From assembly GCA_008015835.1 (NCBI GenBank), contig SSGH01000014.1, positions 1-64,000 on the forward strand: a DNA stretch of 64,000 nucleotides, read 5' to 3'. The translations under genes and the position numbers were made by a program. Shown piece after piece: positions 17,117-25,882 of this stretch; position 1 is the stretch's first letter; every line of letters begins with the position of its first letter. The DNA comes from Lysobacter sp. Its GTDB lineage: Bacteria > Pseudomonadota > Gammaproteobacteria > Xanthomonadales > Xanthomonadaceae. The notes below the pieces were generated by a model. That model was not told where the DNA came from and ran no database searches. It saw only the letters and a list, made by a program, of their open reading frames with translations.

Positions 17117-19402
17117 TCAGCGCGCCAGCGCGTCCGCAGCCGCGACGATGTCCTCGTCCGACGGAATCACTAGGAAAGCCGCCCCGGCCAGCGGCGTGAA
17201 GCTGTCGGCGCCGACCACGCGCTTGAGCGGCACGCTTCCGAACCCGCCCTCCACCAGCGCGGTGATCACGCCCTCGCCCACGCCGGCGCTGCGGCGGCCC
17301 TCGTCGACGATGAGGATCCGCTTCGCGCCGACCGCCTGTTCGCGGATGAACGCCTCGTTGAGCGGCACCAGCCAGCGCAGATCGATCACGCGCGTCTTCC
17401 AGCCGTGCTTCGCCTCGATGCGGCGCGCGGCGCGCAGGCTCATCGGCACGCCGTTGCCGAAGGTGAAGATCGCCAGATCGTCGCCGCGGCTGCCGTCCTC
17501 CGCCGCGTACACGCGGCCCTCGCCCAGCGGCATCGCCTGCTCGGGCGATGGGTACTCGGTCTGCCACAGGCCGTCGCCGGTCTCGTACAGATCCTTGGTC
17601 ATGTACAGCGCGATCGGTTCGAGGAAGGCGCAGACGCGTCCGTCCACCTTCGCCAGCGCCATCAAGGTGCGCAGCATCGTCGCCGCATCGTCGCCGCGTG
17701 AGGGGCAGCCGACGACGAGCCCCGGAATGTCGCGCAGCGCAGTGATCGAGTTGTCGTTGTGGAAATGCCCGCCGAACCCGCGCTGATAACCCAGCGACGC
17801 GATGCGCATCACCATCGGGTTGCGGTACTGGCCGTTGCTGAAGAACTGCAGGCTCGCCGCCTCGCCGCGGATCTGGTCGCAGGCGTTGTGGAAATACGCG
17901 AGATATTGGATTTCGGGCATCGGCAGCATGCCCATGTTCGCGTAGCCCTGCGCAAGCCCGAGAATCACGGTCTCGTCGAGTAGCGTGTTGAAGATGCGCC
18001 GCGGGCCGAACGCCTTATGCAGACCCTTGGTCACCGTGTACACGCCGCCTTTCTGCGCCACGTCTTCGCCGAACAGCATCGTTTCCGGGTACTTGCAGAA
18101 CAGATCGTGCAGCGCCTGATTGATCTGGATCGCGAGATGCTTCGCCGGCTGTTTCTCGGGCAGCTTCGCTTCGCCGCCGAAGATCTCAAGGCGCTTTTCG
18201 GCGTAATCGAAACGTTCGGCCTCGGCTTTCACCTTATCCGGCGTGTACGGCGCGAGCGGCCGCATCACGTCTTCGAGCGTGGACAACCGCGGGCGCTTGT
18301 CCGCGTCTTCCGCCGCCGCGAAACATTTCGATCGCGTCGCCTCGTACAGGTCGAGGATTTCGTCCTTCGACATGAGGCCCGATTCCAGCGCGATCTGCGC
18401 GCTGCGCAGCAGCGGGTCGCTGGCTTCCACCGCGCAGAGTTCTTCGATATTCCGCCATTCGATTTCGAAGTCGGTGCCGGCATGGCCCATGATCCGCGTG
18501 GTACGCAGATGCAGGAAGGTCGGTCGGCGCGTGCGGCGGCAATGCTCGACCGCGGCCTGCACCTGGCCGTAGCCGGCGGCGAGATCGAGGCCATCGGCGT
18601 AAAAATAATCCAGGTCGGCGCGATCGCGGAAATTGCGCGCGACCCAACCGTCCGGCGTCTTCACCGAAATGCCGATGCCGTTGTCCTCGCACACGTACAG
18701 CACCGGCGCCGGCAGTTTCTGATACGCCGTCCAGGCCGCGGCGTTGAACGCGGTCTGCGCGGTGGCGTGGTTGCTCGACGCATCGCCGAACGAACAGATC
18801 GCGATGCTGTCGTCGGGGATCGGCAGCGCGTGCCCGATGCGGCGCGCATGTTCGATCGCGATCGCGGTACCCAGCGCTTTCGGCAAATGCGACGCGATGG
18901 TCGAGGTTTGCGGCAGCACCCACAGCGGTTTGCTGCCCCACACTTTATGGCGGCCGCCGCTGGCCGGGTCTTCGGCGCTGGCGGCGAACGACAGCGCCGA
19001 ATCCATCACCGGATCCATCCCCGGCAGCTTGCGGAAACGCTCGGCCATGAACCCGCCGGAACGGTAGTGCAAGAATGCGGGATCGGTATGGCGCGTCAGC
19101 CGCGCGACCATCGCATTGCCTTCGTGACCCGACGAACCGATGGTGTAGAAGACCTTGTTCTGCACGCGCAGCACGCGGGCCATCAGATCGAGGTGGCGAG
19201 AGATCAACTGCGACTCGAACAATTCCCGGAAGCTCCGCGCATCGAGCGCGCTGCCGTCGAGGATGGACTCGTCCGATGCGGGCTTGGCCAGCGCCTTCCC
19301 ACCCCACTCCTTCACGAACGTCTGAAAATTGACGTCGCAAATCTCGGCGCGGTTCAGGCCCTTCATGCGGGCGGGGATGGGATTCGGAACGGTAGCGAAC
19401 AT
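17117..19402 (-). CDS. Fused E1 alpha-beta thiamine-diphosphate 2-oxoacid dehydrogenase
   Basis: This 761-residue protein joins both halves of an E1 component. Residues up to about 370 are an E1-alpha module with the thiamine-diphosphate motif region FGDASSNHATAQTAFNAAAW...CEDNG; from about 420 on there is an E1-beta module (AIQINQALHDLF, LFGEDVAQKGGVYTVTKGL, then the transketolase C-terminal domain ILIVDEGRRSAGVGEG). The fused, acetoin/branched-chain-type arrangement points to a 2-oxoisovalerate-like dehydrogenase, but substrate is not certain. No E2 or E3 gene is adjacent, so it must use lipoyl partners encoded elsewhere. An in-frame ATG 12 codons later is an alternative start. Confidence 0.88.
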   Translation of the reverse strand: MFATVPNPIPARMKGLNRAEICDVNFQTFVKEWGGKALAKPASDESILDGSALDARSFRELFESQLISRHLDLMARVLRVQNKVFYTIGSSGHEGNAMVARLTRHTDPAFLHYRSGGFMAERFRKLPGMDPVMDSALSFAASAEDPASGGRHKVWGSKPLWVLPQTSTIASHLPKALGTAIAIEHARRIGHALPIPDDSIAICSFGDASSNHATAQTAFNAAAWTAYQKLPAPVLYVCEDNGIGISVKTPDGWVARNFRDRADLDYFYADGLDLAAGYGQVQAAVEHCRRTRRPTFLHLRTTRIMGHAGTDFEIEWRNIEELCAVEASDPLLRSAQIALESGLMSKDEILDLYEATRSKCFAAAEDADKRPRLSTLEDVMRPLAPYTPDKVKAEAERFDYAEKRLEIFGGEAKLPEKQPAKHLAIQINQALHDLFCKYPETMLFGEDVAQKGGVYTVTKGLHKAFGPRRIFNTLLDETVILGLAQGYANMGMLPMPEIQYLAYFHNACDQIRGEAASLQFFSNGQYRNPMVMRIASLGYQRGFGGHFHNDNSITALRDIPGLVVGCPSRGDDAATMLRTLMALAKVDGRVCAFLEPIALYMTKDLYETGDGLWQTEYPSPEQAMPLGEGRVYAAEDGSRGDDLAIFTFGNGVPMSLRAARRIEAKHGWKTRVIDLRWLVPLNEAFIREQAVGAKRILIVDEGRRSAGVGEGVITALVEGGFGSVPLKRVVGADSFTPLAGAAFLVIPSDEDIVAAADALAR

Positions 19403-19502
19403 GGCGTGGCGCTCGGGTCTCGGTAGAGCGGATCGAAGATCCGCCGTGATGTTTTTCGTCTCGTGAATTTCGGCCGCGCCGATCGGCTTCGGGAACCTGT
19501 TC

Positions 19503-19521
19503 AGCGGAACTTCGTTCCGCT
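19503..19521. repeat. Short REP-like palindrome
   Basis: AGCGGAAC / GTTCCGCT arms around a 3-base centre, between the E1 gene and the GST gene. The core resembles the right arm of the larger inverted repeat at 24779-24843 (GCGGAGCTTCGCTCCGCTCT), suggesting a dispersed family in this genome. Confidence 0.5.
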
Positions 19522-19551
19522 CTGCCGTGCCGGGCTACGAAATTCGGGAAA

Positions 19552-20172
19552 TCAGTCTTCGATGCGGTCGGCGATGCGCATCGGCACGAAACCGGGCTGC
19601 TGCATCACATGCTTGATCCAGCGCTCGACGTGCGGATACGCGCCGAGATCGAAACCACCGTCCTCGGCCACGTGGGTGTACGCGAACAACGCGATGTCGG
19701 CGATGGTGTAACGTTCGCCGCCGAACCACGGCAAGCGGCACAGGTGCCGTTCCATCGCGGCCAGCGCCTCGTCGCCCGACACCTTGAGCGCGTCCAAGTG
19801 CGCGCGACGCGGGTGATCCGGCGGCAGGAATTTGCGCACGAAGCGCGACACCGCGATGTAAGGTTCGTGGCTGTACTGCTCGAAGAACATCCACTGCAGC
19901 GTCTTCGCGCGATCCCACGGATCGTCCGGCAGCAGCGGCGTGCCCTGCGCCAGATAATTCAGGATCGCGTTCGATTCGGACATGGTGCGGCCGTCGTCGA
20001 GCTTCAGCACCGGCACCTTGCCGCGATCGTTCATCGCCAAGAATTCCGGCGACAGATTCTCGCCACGAGTGATATCGATCTCTTCCCACTCGTATTCGCG
20101 ATGCAGTTGCGCCATCAGCAACTGGAGTTTGTAGCAATTGCCCGAACTGGACATGCCGTACAGCGTGATCAT
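19552..20172 (-). CDS. Glutathione S-transferase family protein
   Basis: A 206-residue cytosolic GST. The N-terminal thioredoxin-like domain starts MITLYGMSSSGNCYK, has the cis-proline GKVPVL at 51-56 and the glutathione-binding pair SESNAILNYLA at 65-75; the helical C-terminal domain has the conserved N-capping segment YTIADIALFAYTHV at 155-168. Its ATG overlaps the upstream acetyltransferase stop by 4 bp (ATGA), so the two are co-translated. Substrate is unknown; a role in detoxification is usual for the family. Confidence 0.9.
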   Translation of the reverse strand: MITLYGMSSSGNCYKLQLLMAQLHREYEWEEIDITRGENLSPEFLAMNDRGKVPVLKLDDGRTMSESNAILNYLAQGTPLLPDDPWDRAKTLQWMFFEQYSHEPYIAVSRFVRKFLPPDHPRRAHLDALKVSGDEALAAMERHLCRLPWFGGERYTIADIALFAYTHVAEDGGFDLGAYPHVERWIKHVMQQPGFVPMRIADRIED

Positions 20173-20720
20173 GCGAAAGCTCCCCGACGCGCGCGCCATT
20201 CTTCCCGAGTCTGCCCCCACAGATCGATCGCGTGCGCGTTCAACGGCGGAGGCAGCGTGCCCGGACCGCGGTTGTACGAGCCCAACCGTTTCGCGACGTT
20301 CTGCGAGGCGACGTTCTCGGGCGAAATGCAGTGAATCACATCCGTCCAACCGAGGGTGTCGAAGGCCCAATCGATCGCGGCCACGCAGGCCTCGGTGCAA
20401 TAGCCCTTGCCGTGCGCATCCGGATGAAAGGCATAGCCGACTTCGGTGCCCGGCCAGCCGTTGGGCATCCAAGGCCCCGCTTGTCCGACCCACAGTCCGC
20501 TCGATTTTTCGATGACCGAAAACATACCGAACCCCTGCACCATCCACGCGCCCGGCATCTGCAGGAACCGGCGCCACGCGTCGCCGCGCGCGTGCGGACC
20601 GCCGATGCCCCGCGAAACCTCGTGTCCGAACAATTCGGCGTAACGCTCGAAATCATCGATCCGCGGCAGGCGCAAGATCAGGCGTTCGGTTTCGATTCGC
20701 AGCGCGCCGAGATCCGTCAC
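20169..20720 (-). CDS. GNAT family N-acetyltransferase (RimJ/RimL-like)
   Basis: This 183-residue protein begins LRIETERLILRLPRIDDFERY, the standard start of RimJ/RimL-type acetyltransferases, and has the acetyl-CoA-binding segment EVGYAFHPDAHGKGYCTEAC at about 93-112 followed by VIHCISPENVASQNVAKRLG. The start is GTG at 20720, overlapping the preceding gene's stop in GTGA. The target is unknown. Confidence 0.87.
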   Translation of the reverse strand: MTDLGALRIETERLILRLPRIDDFERYAELFGHEVSRGIGGPHARGDAWRRFLQMPGAWMVQGFGMFSVIEKSSGLWVGQAGPWMPNGWPGTEVGYAFHPDAHGKGYCTEACVAAIDWAFDTLGWTDVIHCISPENVASQNVAKRLGSYNRGPGTLPPPLNAHAIDLWGQTREEWRARRGAFA

Positions 20721-21139
20721 ATGACCACCGAGAAGTTGAATTTCGCCGCGCTTTCCGCCGCAGCGCGCGCGAACGCCAAGCTCTCGCGCAATTCGGCGAT
20801 CACCGCGTCGCAGTCGTTGCGCAACAGGCCGAAGCGGGGCCGTTTCGTCTCGACGGCTTCGAGCACGGCGGACAACCCGCGCGCGGCCTCGCCGGCGTCG
20901 ACCCACACGCCATCGCGCGCCATCCATTGATCGGTGGACGTCATGCCGTCCGGCAGACTCATATCCTCGGCATTGAAGCGTAAATCGGTGGTATCGCACC
21001 AGGACGATAACGCCGGCACGCCCAGACCCGTCGCGATCCGATCCAACTGCGGCAAATGCTTGTGCAGAGCGAATTTATCGGACTGATCGGAAACGACGGC
21101 GCCGTCGCACAAGCGATTGGCCCAAAGAACGGTGCTCAT
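20717..21139 (-). CDS. Conserved hypothetical protein in GNAT-GST operon
   Basis: A 140-residue soluble protein that I do not recognise. It begins MSTVLWANRLCDGAVVSDQSD, has no signal or membrane segment, and contains a Trp/Asp-rich middle (SSWCDTTDLRFNAEDMSLPDGM). It overlaps the acetyltransferase by 4 bp and lies 31 bp from the acyl-CoA dehydrogenase stop, so it is likely the first or a middle cistron of a small minus-strand operon. Its normal coding composition and coupling support a real gene. Confidence 0.75.
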   Translation of the reverse strand: MSTVLWANRLCDGAVVSDQSDKFALHKHLPQLDRIATGLGVPALSSWCDTTDLRFNAEDMSLPDGMTSTDQWMARDGVWVDAGEAARGLSAVLEAVETKRPRFGLLRNDCDAVIAELRESLAFARAAAESAAKFNFSVVM

Positions 21140-21170
21140 CGTGCGGATGTCGTCGGCGAACGGAACGCGA

Positions 21171-22334
21171 TCAAAACGCGTTGATGCCGGTCAACTCGCG
21201 GCCGACCACGAGCTGGTGCACGGTTTCGGTGCCTTCATAGGTGATGACCGATTCGAGATTCAGCGCGTGGCGGATCGGGCAATGCTCGGTGGTGATGCCC
21301 GCGCCGCCGAGCAGATCGCGCGCTTCGCGGGCGATGTCGATCGCCATGCGCACGTTGTTCCACTTCGCCAGCGACACCTGCGTGGGCTGCATGTTGCCGG
21401 CGTCCTTCAAACGGCCGAGCTGCAGCGACAGCAACTGCGCCAACGTGATGCGGCGCGCCATGTCCGCGAGCTTGAGCTGCGCGGCTTGATTGGCGGCGAC
21501 CGGGCGGCCGAACAACACGCGCTCTTTGGTGTACTTGAGGGCTTCATCGAGACAGGCGATGGCGGCGCCGATCGGCCCCCAGGTGATGCCGTAACGCGCT
21601 TGCGTCAAACACCCCAGCGGGCCTTTCAAGCCTTTCACGTTCGGCAAACGGCTGGAATCGGGCACCCGCACATTGTCGAAGAACAGCGCGCTGGTGACCG
21701 ACGCGCGCAGGCTCATCTTGTGCTTGATTTCCTGGGCGCTGAAACCCGGCATGCCCTTTTCGAGCAGGAAGCCCTGGATGCCGTCGTCCGTCTGCGCCCA
21801 CACGATGGCGATATCGGCCAAATTGCCGTTGGTGATCCACATCTTCGAGCCGTTGATCACCCAATCGCCGCCGTCGCGCTTGGCGGTGGTCTTCATGTTC
21901 GCCGGATCGGAACCGCCGTGCGGTTCGGTCAGGCCGAAACAGCCGATGACTTTGCCCGCAGCCATGTCCGGCAGCCAGCGCATGCGCTGCTCTTCCGAAC
22001 CGTAGGCGTAGATCGGATACATGCACAGCGAGGACTGCACGCTCACGAAACTGCGGATGCCGGAATCGCCGCGTTCCAGTTCTTGGCAGATCAAACCGTA
22101 GCTCACGCCGTTCAGACCGGCGCATCCGTATTGTTCGGGCAGCGAGGAGCCCAGCAGGCCGAGTTCGGCGATTTCGGGGATCAATTCCTTCGGGAACCGG
22201 CCTTCGTCGAAGGCTTGGCCGATGATCGGAAGCACGCGCTCGTCGGTGAAACGGGCGACGGTGTCTTGCACCGCGCGCTCTTCTTCGCTGAGCAGGGAAC
22301 GGACGTCGTACAGGTCGTAGGGGTGCAGGGCCAT
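21171..22334 (-). CDS. gcdH: Acyl-CoA dehydrogenase, probably glutaryl-CoA dehydrogenase
   Basis: Glutaryl-CoA dehydrogenase oxidises and decarboxylates glutaryl-CoA to crotonyl-CoA in lysine and tryptophan breakdown. The 387-residue product has the family segments ICQELERGDSGIRSFVSVQS, FGLTEPHGGSDPANM (FAD site, 133-147), WITNGNLADIAIVWA, and GGAGITTEHCPIRHALNLES followed by TYEGTE, where Glu367 is the likely catalytic base. These combinations are characteristic of GCDH rather than short-chain enzymes. Start at 22334 (MALHPYDLYD) is chosen over a longer frame to 22634 whose extra codons include a transcription terminator of the next gene. Confidence 0.9.
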   Translation of the reverse strand: MALHPYDLYDVRSLLSEEERAVQDTVARFTDERVLPIIGQAFDEGRFPKELIPEIAELGLLGSSLPEQYGCAGLNGVSYGLICQELERGDSGIRSFVSVQSSLCMYPIYAYGSEEQRMRWLPDMAAGKVIGCFGLTEPHGGSDPANMKTTAKRDGGDWVINGSKMWITNGNLADIAIVWAQTDDGIQGFLLEKGMPGFSAQEIKHKMSLRASVTSALFFDNVRVPDSSRLPNVKGLKGPLGCLTQARYGITWGPIGAAIACLDEALKYTKERVLFGRPVAANQAAQLKLADMARRITLAQLLSLQLGRLKDAGNMQPTQVSLAKWNNVRMAIDIAREARDLLGGAGITTEHCPIRHALNLESVITYEGTETVHQLVVGRELTGINAF

Positions 22335-22522
22335 GGCTTCGCGGTCGATTCGGGCAAAACGCCATTGTAAGGGGGCAACCTGCGCAATCGATACCTGCGA
22401 ACAGCCAAGCGGCTCTCGGCGAAACGCCGAATTCCGACGCGAAGCCCGCGATTTCGCCAAAGCCGCCGCGTTCTCCAGGCCCGCGATTCCGCCAAGCCTG
22501 CGATCCGGCCGAACCCGAGACG

Positions 22523-22551
22523 AAAACGGGGCCGGATCGCTCCGGCCCCGT
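22523..22551 (-). terminator. Intrinsic terminator of the glycine-zipper gene
   Basis: A perfect 11-bp stem (ACGGGGCCGGA / TCCGGCCCCGT) with a 4-base loop is followed on the minus strand by TTTT and lies 48 bp after the stop at 22600. This is a classical Rho-independent terminator for the leftward gene. Confidence 0.8.
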
Positions 22552-22599
22552 CTGGCGTCACGGCCGCCTAGGATCGGCCGCGAATCTCGTGTCTCGGCC

Positions 22600-23427
22600 T
22601 CAGCCGCGCGTCGAACCGGTCGCGTCCGCGACATCGACCACCACTTGCCCGTCGATCACCGGCAAACGCGCGCCCGGCTTGTCGTCCATGCGCACCTGAC
22701 GGTCCTGGCCGCCGTAACGGTAGGTCACGTCGTAACCGACCACCTCGGACTCGGTGCCCAGCGAAATGCGCTTGCCGGGCTTCTGATCGGTCCGCAGCAT
22801 GCCGGTGCGGCCGTTCGGCTCGCGATAGGTCACGTTCCAAGCCACCGTCTTGCTGGTGCTGCTGGTCGACGTTTCGGTGCGGCACTGGCGTTCGGTGCGG
22901 TCCACCACTCTGCCGCCGACGTGGCGCTTGTCGATTTCGCGCCCGGCGAAACCGCCGCCGACGGCGCCGGCCACGGTGGCGAGCTTGCGGCCATCGCCTT
23001 TCCCGACTTGGTTGCCGATCAGGCCGCCGATCACCGCGCCCGCGACCGCGCCGCCGGCATTGCCGTCGCGCTCCGGCAGACGCTCCTGTACGAGCACGTC
23101 TTCGCAGATTTCGCGCGGCACGCTGGCGACCGTGGTTTCGCGCACCGGCTCGGTGCCGATCACGGTGCCGTAGAGCGTGCGGCGCTCGGTGATGGGTTTG
23201 GCGGCGATCACATCGACGTAGTCCAGGCGGCCGGCGGACGGCACGGCGATGCGATCGTCGCGCGGCGCGTCGAGATCCGCATCGGCCTGCGACTCGGTCG
23301 CGAGCGGCGCGGCCTCGACAGCGGCGGCCTCCATCGCGCGGGGTGCACGGTTGTTGAAGTAAGCGGCGGTGGCGACGCCACCCACCAGCAGCGAGGCGAT
23401 CGCGACGGCGAGCGTTTGATGTTTCAT
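22600..23427 (-). CDS. Glycine-zipper 2TM domain envelope protein
   Basis: A 275-residue exported protein with an N-terminal signal or anchor (MKHQTLAVAIASLLVGGVATAAY) and a glycine zipper at about residues 123-162 (GGAVAGAVIGGLIGNQVGKG...VAGAVGGGFAGREI), the pattern of the 17-kDa antigen/RcnB-like surface family. It is followed by a beta-rich tail with YREPNGRTG and VGYDVTYRYGGQ. Function is not known; such proteins insert into or bridge envelope membranes. A strong GGAGG site precedes the ATG at 23427, which fixes the start. The frame open beyond it is non-coding. Confidence 0.85.
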   Translation of the reverse strand: MKHQTLAVAIASLLVGGVATAAYFNNRAPRAMEAAAVEAAPLATESQADADLDAPRDDRIAVPSAGRLDYVDVIAAKPITERRTLYGTVIGTEPVRETTVASVPREICEDVLVQERLPERDGNAGGAVAGAVIGGLIGNQVGKGDGRKLATVAGAVGGGFAGREIDKRHVGGRVVDRTERQCRTETSTSSTSKTVAWNVTYREPNGRTGMLRTDQKPGKRISLGTESEVVGYDVTYRYGGQDRQVRMDDKPGARLPVIDGQVVVDVADATGSTRG

Positions 23428-23707
23428 GGGGGAATCCTCCTGCGGTCTGCGCCGCGATGCGGGTGATCGGATTGCACCACCCGCGAGCTGAACCGATGCG
23501 CATAAAGGCGCGAAACTGAACGGAATTCGCGTTTCGTCGTTCAGTCTCGCTTTGGGCTGGGGCGCGTTCGCGGCCTTGCGCACAAGACGCGCGAACGGCC
23601 GCGCCGCCGGATCCATGAACGCATCGAAAAAACTCGCGAAGGCGGCCCAATCTTCGACGAACGCGTGTTAGCGTTTCGCCATTCGTCCCCTCTCGAGGCG
23701 CGCTGTC

Positions 23708-23956
23708 ATGGCCAACCCGCTCGTCGCTCCCCTGCTCGGCTTTTTGGGTCGCCTCAGCTATCCCAAATTGTTCCTGCTGACCGCCGGTCTGTTCGTCGTG
23801 GATTTCTTCGTGCCCGACTTCATTCCCTTCGCCGACGAACTGCTGCTCGGTTTGGGCGCGATGTTGCTTGCGAATTTGCGCAAGAAGCCCGACGCCAAGG
23901 TCGAGGCGCGCGCGCAAGGCGTCAAGCCGCCGATCGAAGGGCAGAAAGTCGCCTGA
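23708..23956 (+). CDS. Small membrane protein, DUF6116-like
   Basis: An 82-residue protein with one hydrophobic hairpin (FLLTAGLFVVDFFVPDFIPFADELLLGLGAMLLANL). The pattern MANPLVAPLLGFLGRLSYPKLF matches a small protein family (DUF6116 in my recollection) common in xanthomonads. Function unknown. It is followed 54 bp later by the TatD gene in the same direction. Confidence 0.75.
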   Translation: MANPLVAPLLGFLGRLSYPKLFLLTAGLFVVDFFVPDFIPFADELLLGLGAMLLANLRKKPDAKVEARAQGVKPPIEGQKVA

Positions 23957-24010
23957 ACCGCTCGCTAAAGCTGCTCGCCAGAGCCGCGCGTCGCGGTCGA
24001 TCGACGATCC

Positions 24011-24781
24011 ATGCTGGTCGATAGCCACTGTCACCTCGATGCCGAGGAATTCGACGCCGACCGCGACGCGGTGATCGCCCGCGCGCGCGCCGCGGGCGTG
24101 GCGGCGCAGATCGTACCGGCGGTGGACGCAGCGAGTTGGGAGAAGCTGCGCGCCGTGTGCGCAACGGCCCCGGGCCTGCACCCTGCGTACGGCCTGCACC
24201 CGATGTACCTGGAACGGCATCGCCCCGAGCATCTCTCAGCGTTGCGCGAATGGATCGAACGCGAACGCCCGGTGGCGGTGGGCGAATGCGGCCTGGATTT
24301 CTTCGTCGACGGTCTGGATGCCGCGCAGCAGCGCACGTATTTCGACGGTCAACTGCGGCTGGCGCGCGAGTTCGCGCTGCCGGTCATCGTGCATGCGCGT
24401 CGCGCGGTGGACGATGTGCTCGCCGCGATCCGGCGGTTCGCGCCGCTGACCGGGGTGGCCCACAGTTTTTCCGGTAGCGCCGATCAGGCGAAGCGCTTGT
24501 TCGAATCAGGATTTCTGATCGGACTCGGCGGCCCCGTCACCTACGAGCGCGCGCAGCGATTGCGTGGGCTCGTGGCGACGCTGCCGATCGAATCGCTGCT
24601 GTTGGAAACCGATGCGCCCGATCAACCGGACAGCGCGCATCGCGGTCAGCGTAACGAACCGGCGCGGCTGGCGACGGTTTGCACGACCATCGCCGCATTG
24701 CGCGGCATCGAACCCGATGCGGTCGCGCACGCGACGACCGCGAATGCGGAGCGCCTGTTCCGCCTGCCATCGCTCGCGTAG
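24011..24781 (+). CDS. TatD family metal-dependent hydrolase
   Basis: A 256-residue TIM-barrel hydrolase. It begins with the metal-binding DSHCHLD at residues 4-10, then AYGLHPMYL, the VGECGLDFF segment with the metal-ligand Glu, PVIVHARRA, GVAHSFSGS, and LLLETDAPDQP with the final Asp. TatD proteins are 3'-5' DNA/RNA exonucleases or deoxyribonucleases; this shorter subgroup (YjjV/TatD-like) is less studied. It converges on tcdA across a 21-bp inverted repeat that starts at its stop codon. Confidence 0.92.
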   Translation: MLVDSHCHLDAEEFDADRDAVIARARAAGVAAQIVPAVDAASWEKLRAVCATAPGLHPAYGLHPMYLERHRPEHLSALREWIERERPVAVGECGLDFFVDGLDAAQQRTYFDGQLRLAREFALPVIVHARRAVDDVLAAIRRFAPLTGVAHSFSGSADQAKRLFESGFLIGLGGPVTYERAQRLRGLVATLPIESLLLETDAPDQPDSAHRGQRNEPARLATVCTTIAALRGIEPDAVAHATTANAERLFRLPSLA

Positions 24782-24843
24782 AGCGTAGCGAAGCTCCGCC
24801 GCACCGTTTCTGATACGGGATAGCGGAGCTTCGCTCCGCTCTA
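24779..24843. repeat. 21-bp inverted repeat between convergent tatD-like and tcdA genes
   Basis: The arms at 24779-24799 and 24823-24843 are complementary at 20 of 21 positions with a 23-base centre. The left arm includes the tatD-like stop. The position between two convergent genes suggests a bidirectional terminator or REP-type element. Confidence 0.75.
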
Positions 24844-24853
24844 CGAGACCGGC

Positions 24854-25693
24854 TTACGGCGGTGTCGCGCCGGTTTTCGGCTTCAACAACATTTCCAGCG
24901 CTTTGCCCGCGGCGGCGAAGGCGAACGCGCCGGTGATATGCGTCGCGGCGCCCAAACCCGCGCCGCAGTCGAGCTTCAAGGCCGCGTCGGCGCCGAGTTT
25001 CGGACGCAAGCCGCAGACGCTGCCGTCGGCCTGCGGATATTGCACGTTCTCCAGCGAATAGATCGCCGGTACGCCGAAATAGCGCTGCGGATTTTTCGGG
25101 AAATTGAATTCGCCGCGCAGTTTCTTGCGGATTAAGGCGAGCATCGCGTCATGCTCGGTGCGGGACAGATCGCGCACGCGCACCAGCGTGGGATCGCGGC
25201 GACCGCCCGCCGCGCCGACCACGATCAGCGGCAGTTTGCGGCGACGGCACCAGGCGATCGCTTCGACCTTGGTGCGGAAACTGTCGCAGGCATCGAGGAC
25301 GAGGTCGTAGCCGCGACCGAGCATGTCGTCGAGATTGCTTGACGTCAGGAAATTCGGAACGGAGTCGACCGCGACCGCGGGGTTGATCGCGCGACAGCGC
25401 TCGGCCATCGCGTCGGCCTTGCCGCGGCCGTATTGGCCGGCCAGCGCGGGCAATTGCCGGTTGGTGTTGGAGACGCACAGGTCGTCGGCGTCGATCAGCG
25501 TGAACCGCCCCACCCCGCTGCGCGCCAAGGCTTCGACCACCCAGGACCCGACGCCGCCCAAACCGACCACCGCGACGTGCGCGCGCGAAAAGGTCTTCAG
25601 CGCGCCGCGGCCGTAGAGCCGATCGACGCCGCCGAAACGTTCGGTCCACGCATCGTCGAGGGCATCGTCGGGCGAGTCGGGTTCTGCATGCAT
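24854..25693 (-). CDS. tcdA: tRNA threonylcarbamoyladenosine dehydratase TcdA (CsdL), ThiF family
   Basis: TcdA converts t6A at position 37 of ANN-decoding tRNAs into cyclic ct6A using ATP. The 279-residue E1-like protein has the nucleotide-binding VVGLGGVGSWVVEALARSGVG at about 42-62, DADDLCVSNTNRQLPAL at 69-85, DACDSFRTKVEAI, and the C-terminal ENVQYP and ITGAFAFAAAGKALEMLL segments typical of TcdA rather than ThiF or MoeB. Length is normal. It stands alone on the minus strand. Confidence 0.92.
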   Translation of the reverse strand: MHAEPDSPDDALDDAWTERFGGVDRLYGRGALKTFSRAHVAVVGLGGVGSWVVEALARSGVGRFTLIDADDLCVSNTNRQLPALAGQYGRGKADAMAERCRAINPAVAVDSVPNFLTSSNLDDMLGRGYDLVLDACDSFRTKVEAIAWCRRRKLPLIVVGAAGGRRDPTLVRVRDLSRTEHDAMLALIRKKLRGEFNFPKNPQRYFGVPAIYSLENVQYPQADGSVCGLRPKLGADAALKLDCGAGLGAATHITGAFAFAAAGKALEMLLKPKTGATPP

Positions 25694-25882
25694 CGCGGCA
25701 GTTTATCCGAAGCGATTCGGCGCGATGCCTCCGAGCGTTCGCTACGCGCCCGGCGGTCGGCGGCAGTCGACGGCGGTCGACGGCGATCGATGGCGATACG
25801 GCGCGCCGCCGCGAGGGAGACGGCCGGCCTACGAGGCCCGTTTTCGGCGTGTTAAGGTGTCGCAACCCGAACGGAGCCCGCC

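Noticed and set aside
24779..24843. tRNA-like cloverleaf
   Set aside because: It is a simple inverted repeat with a 23-base centre; no T-loop or anticodon arm pattern is present.
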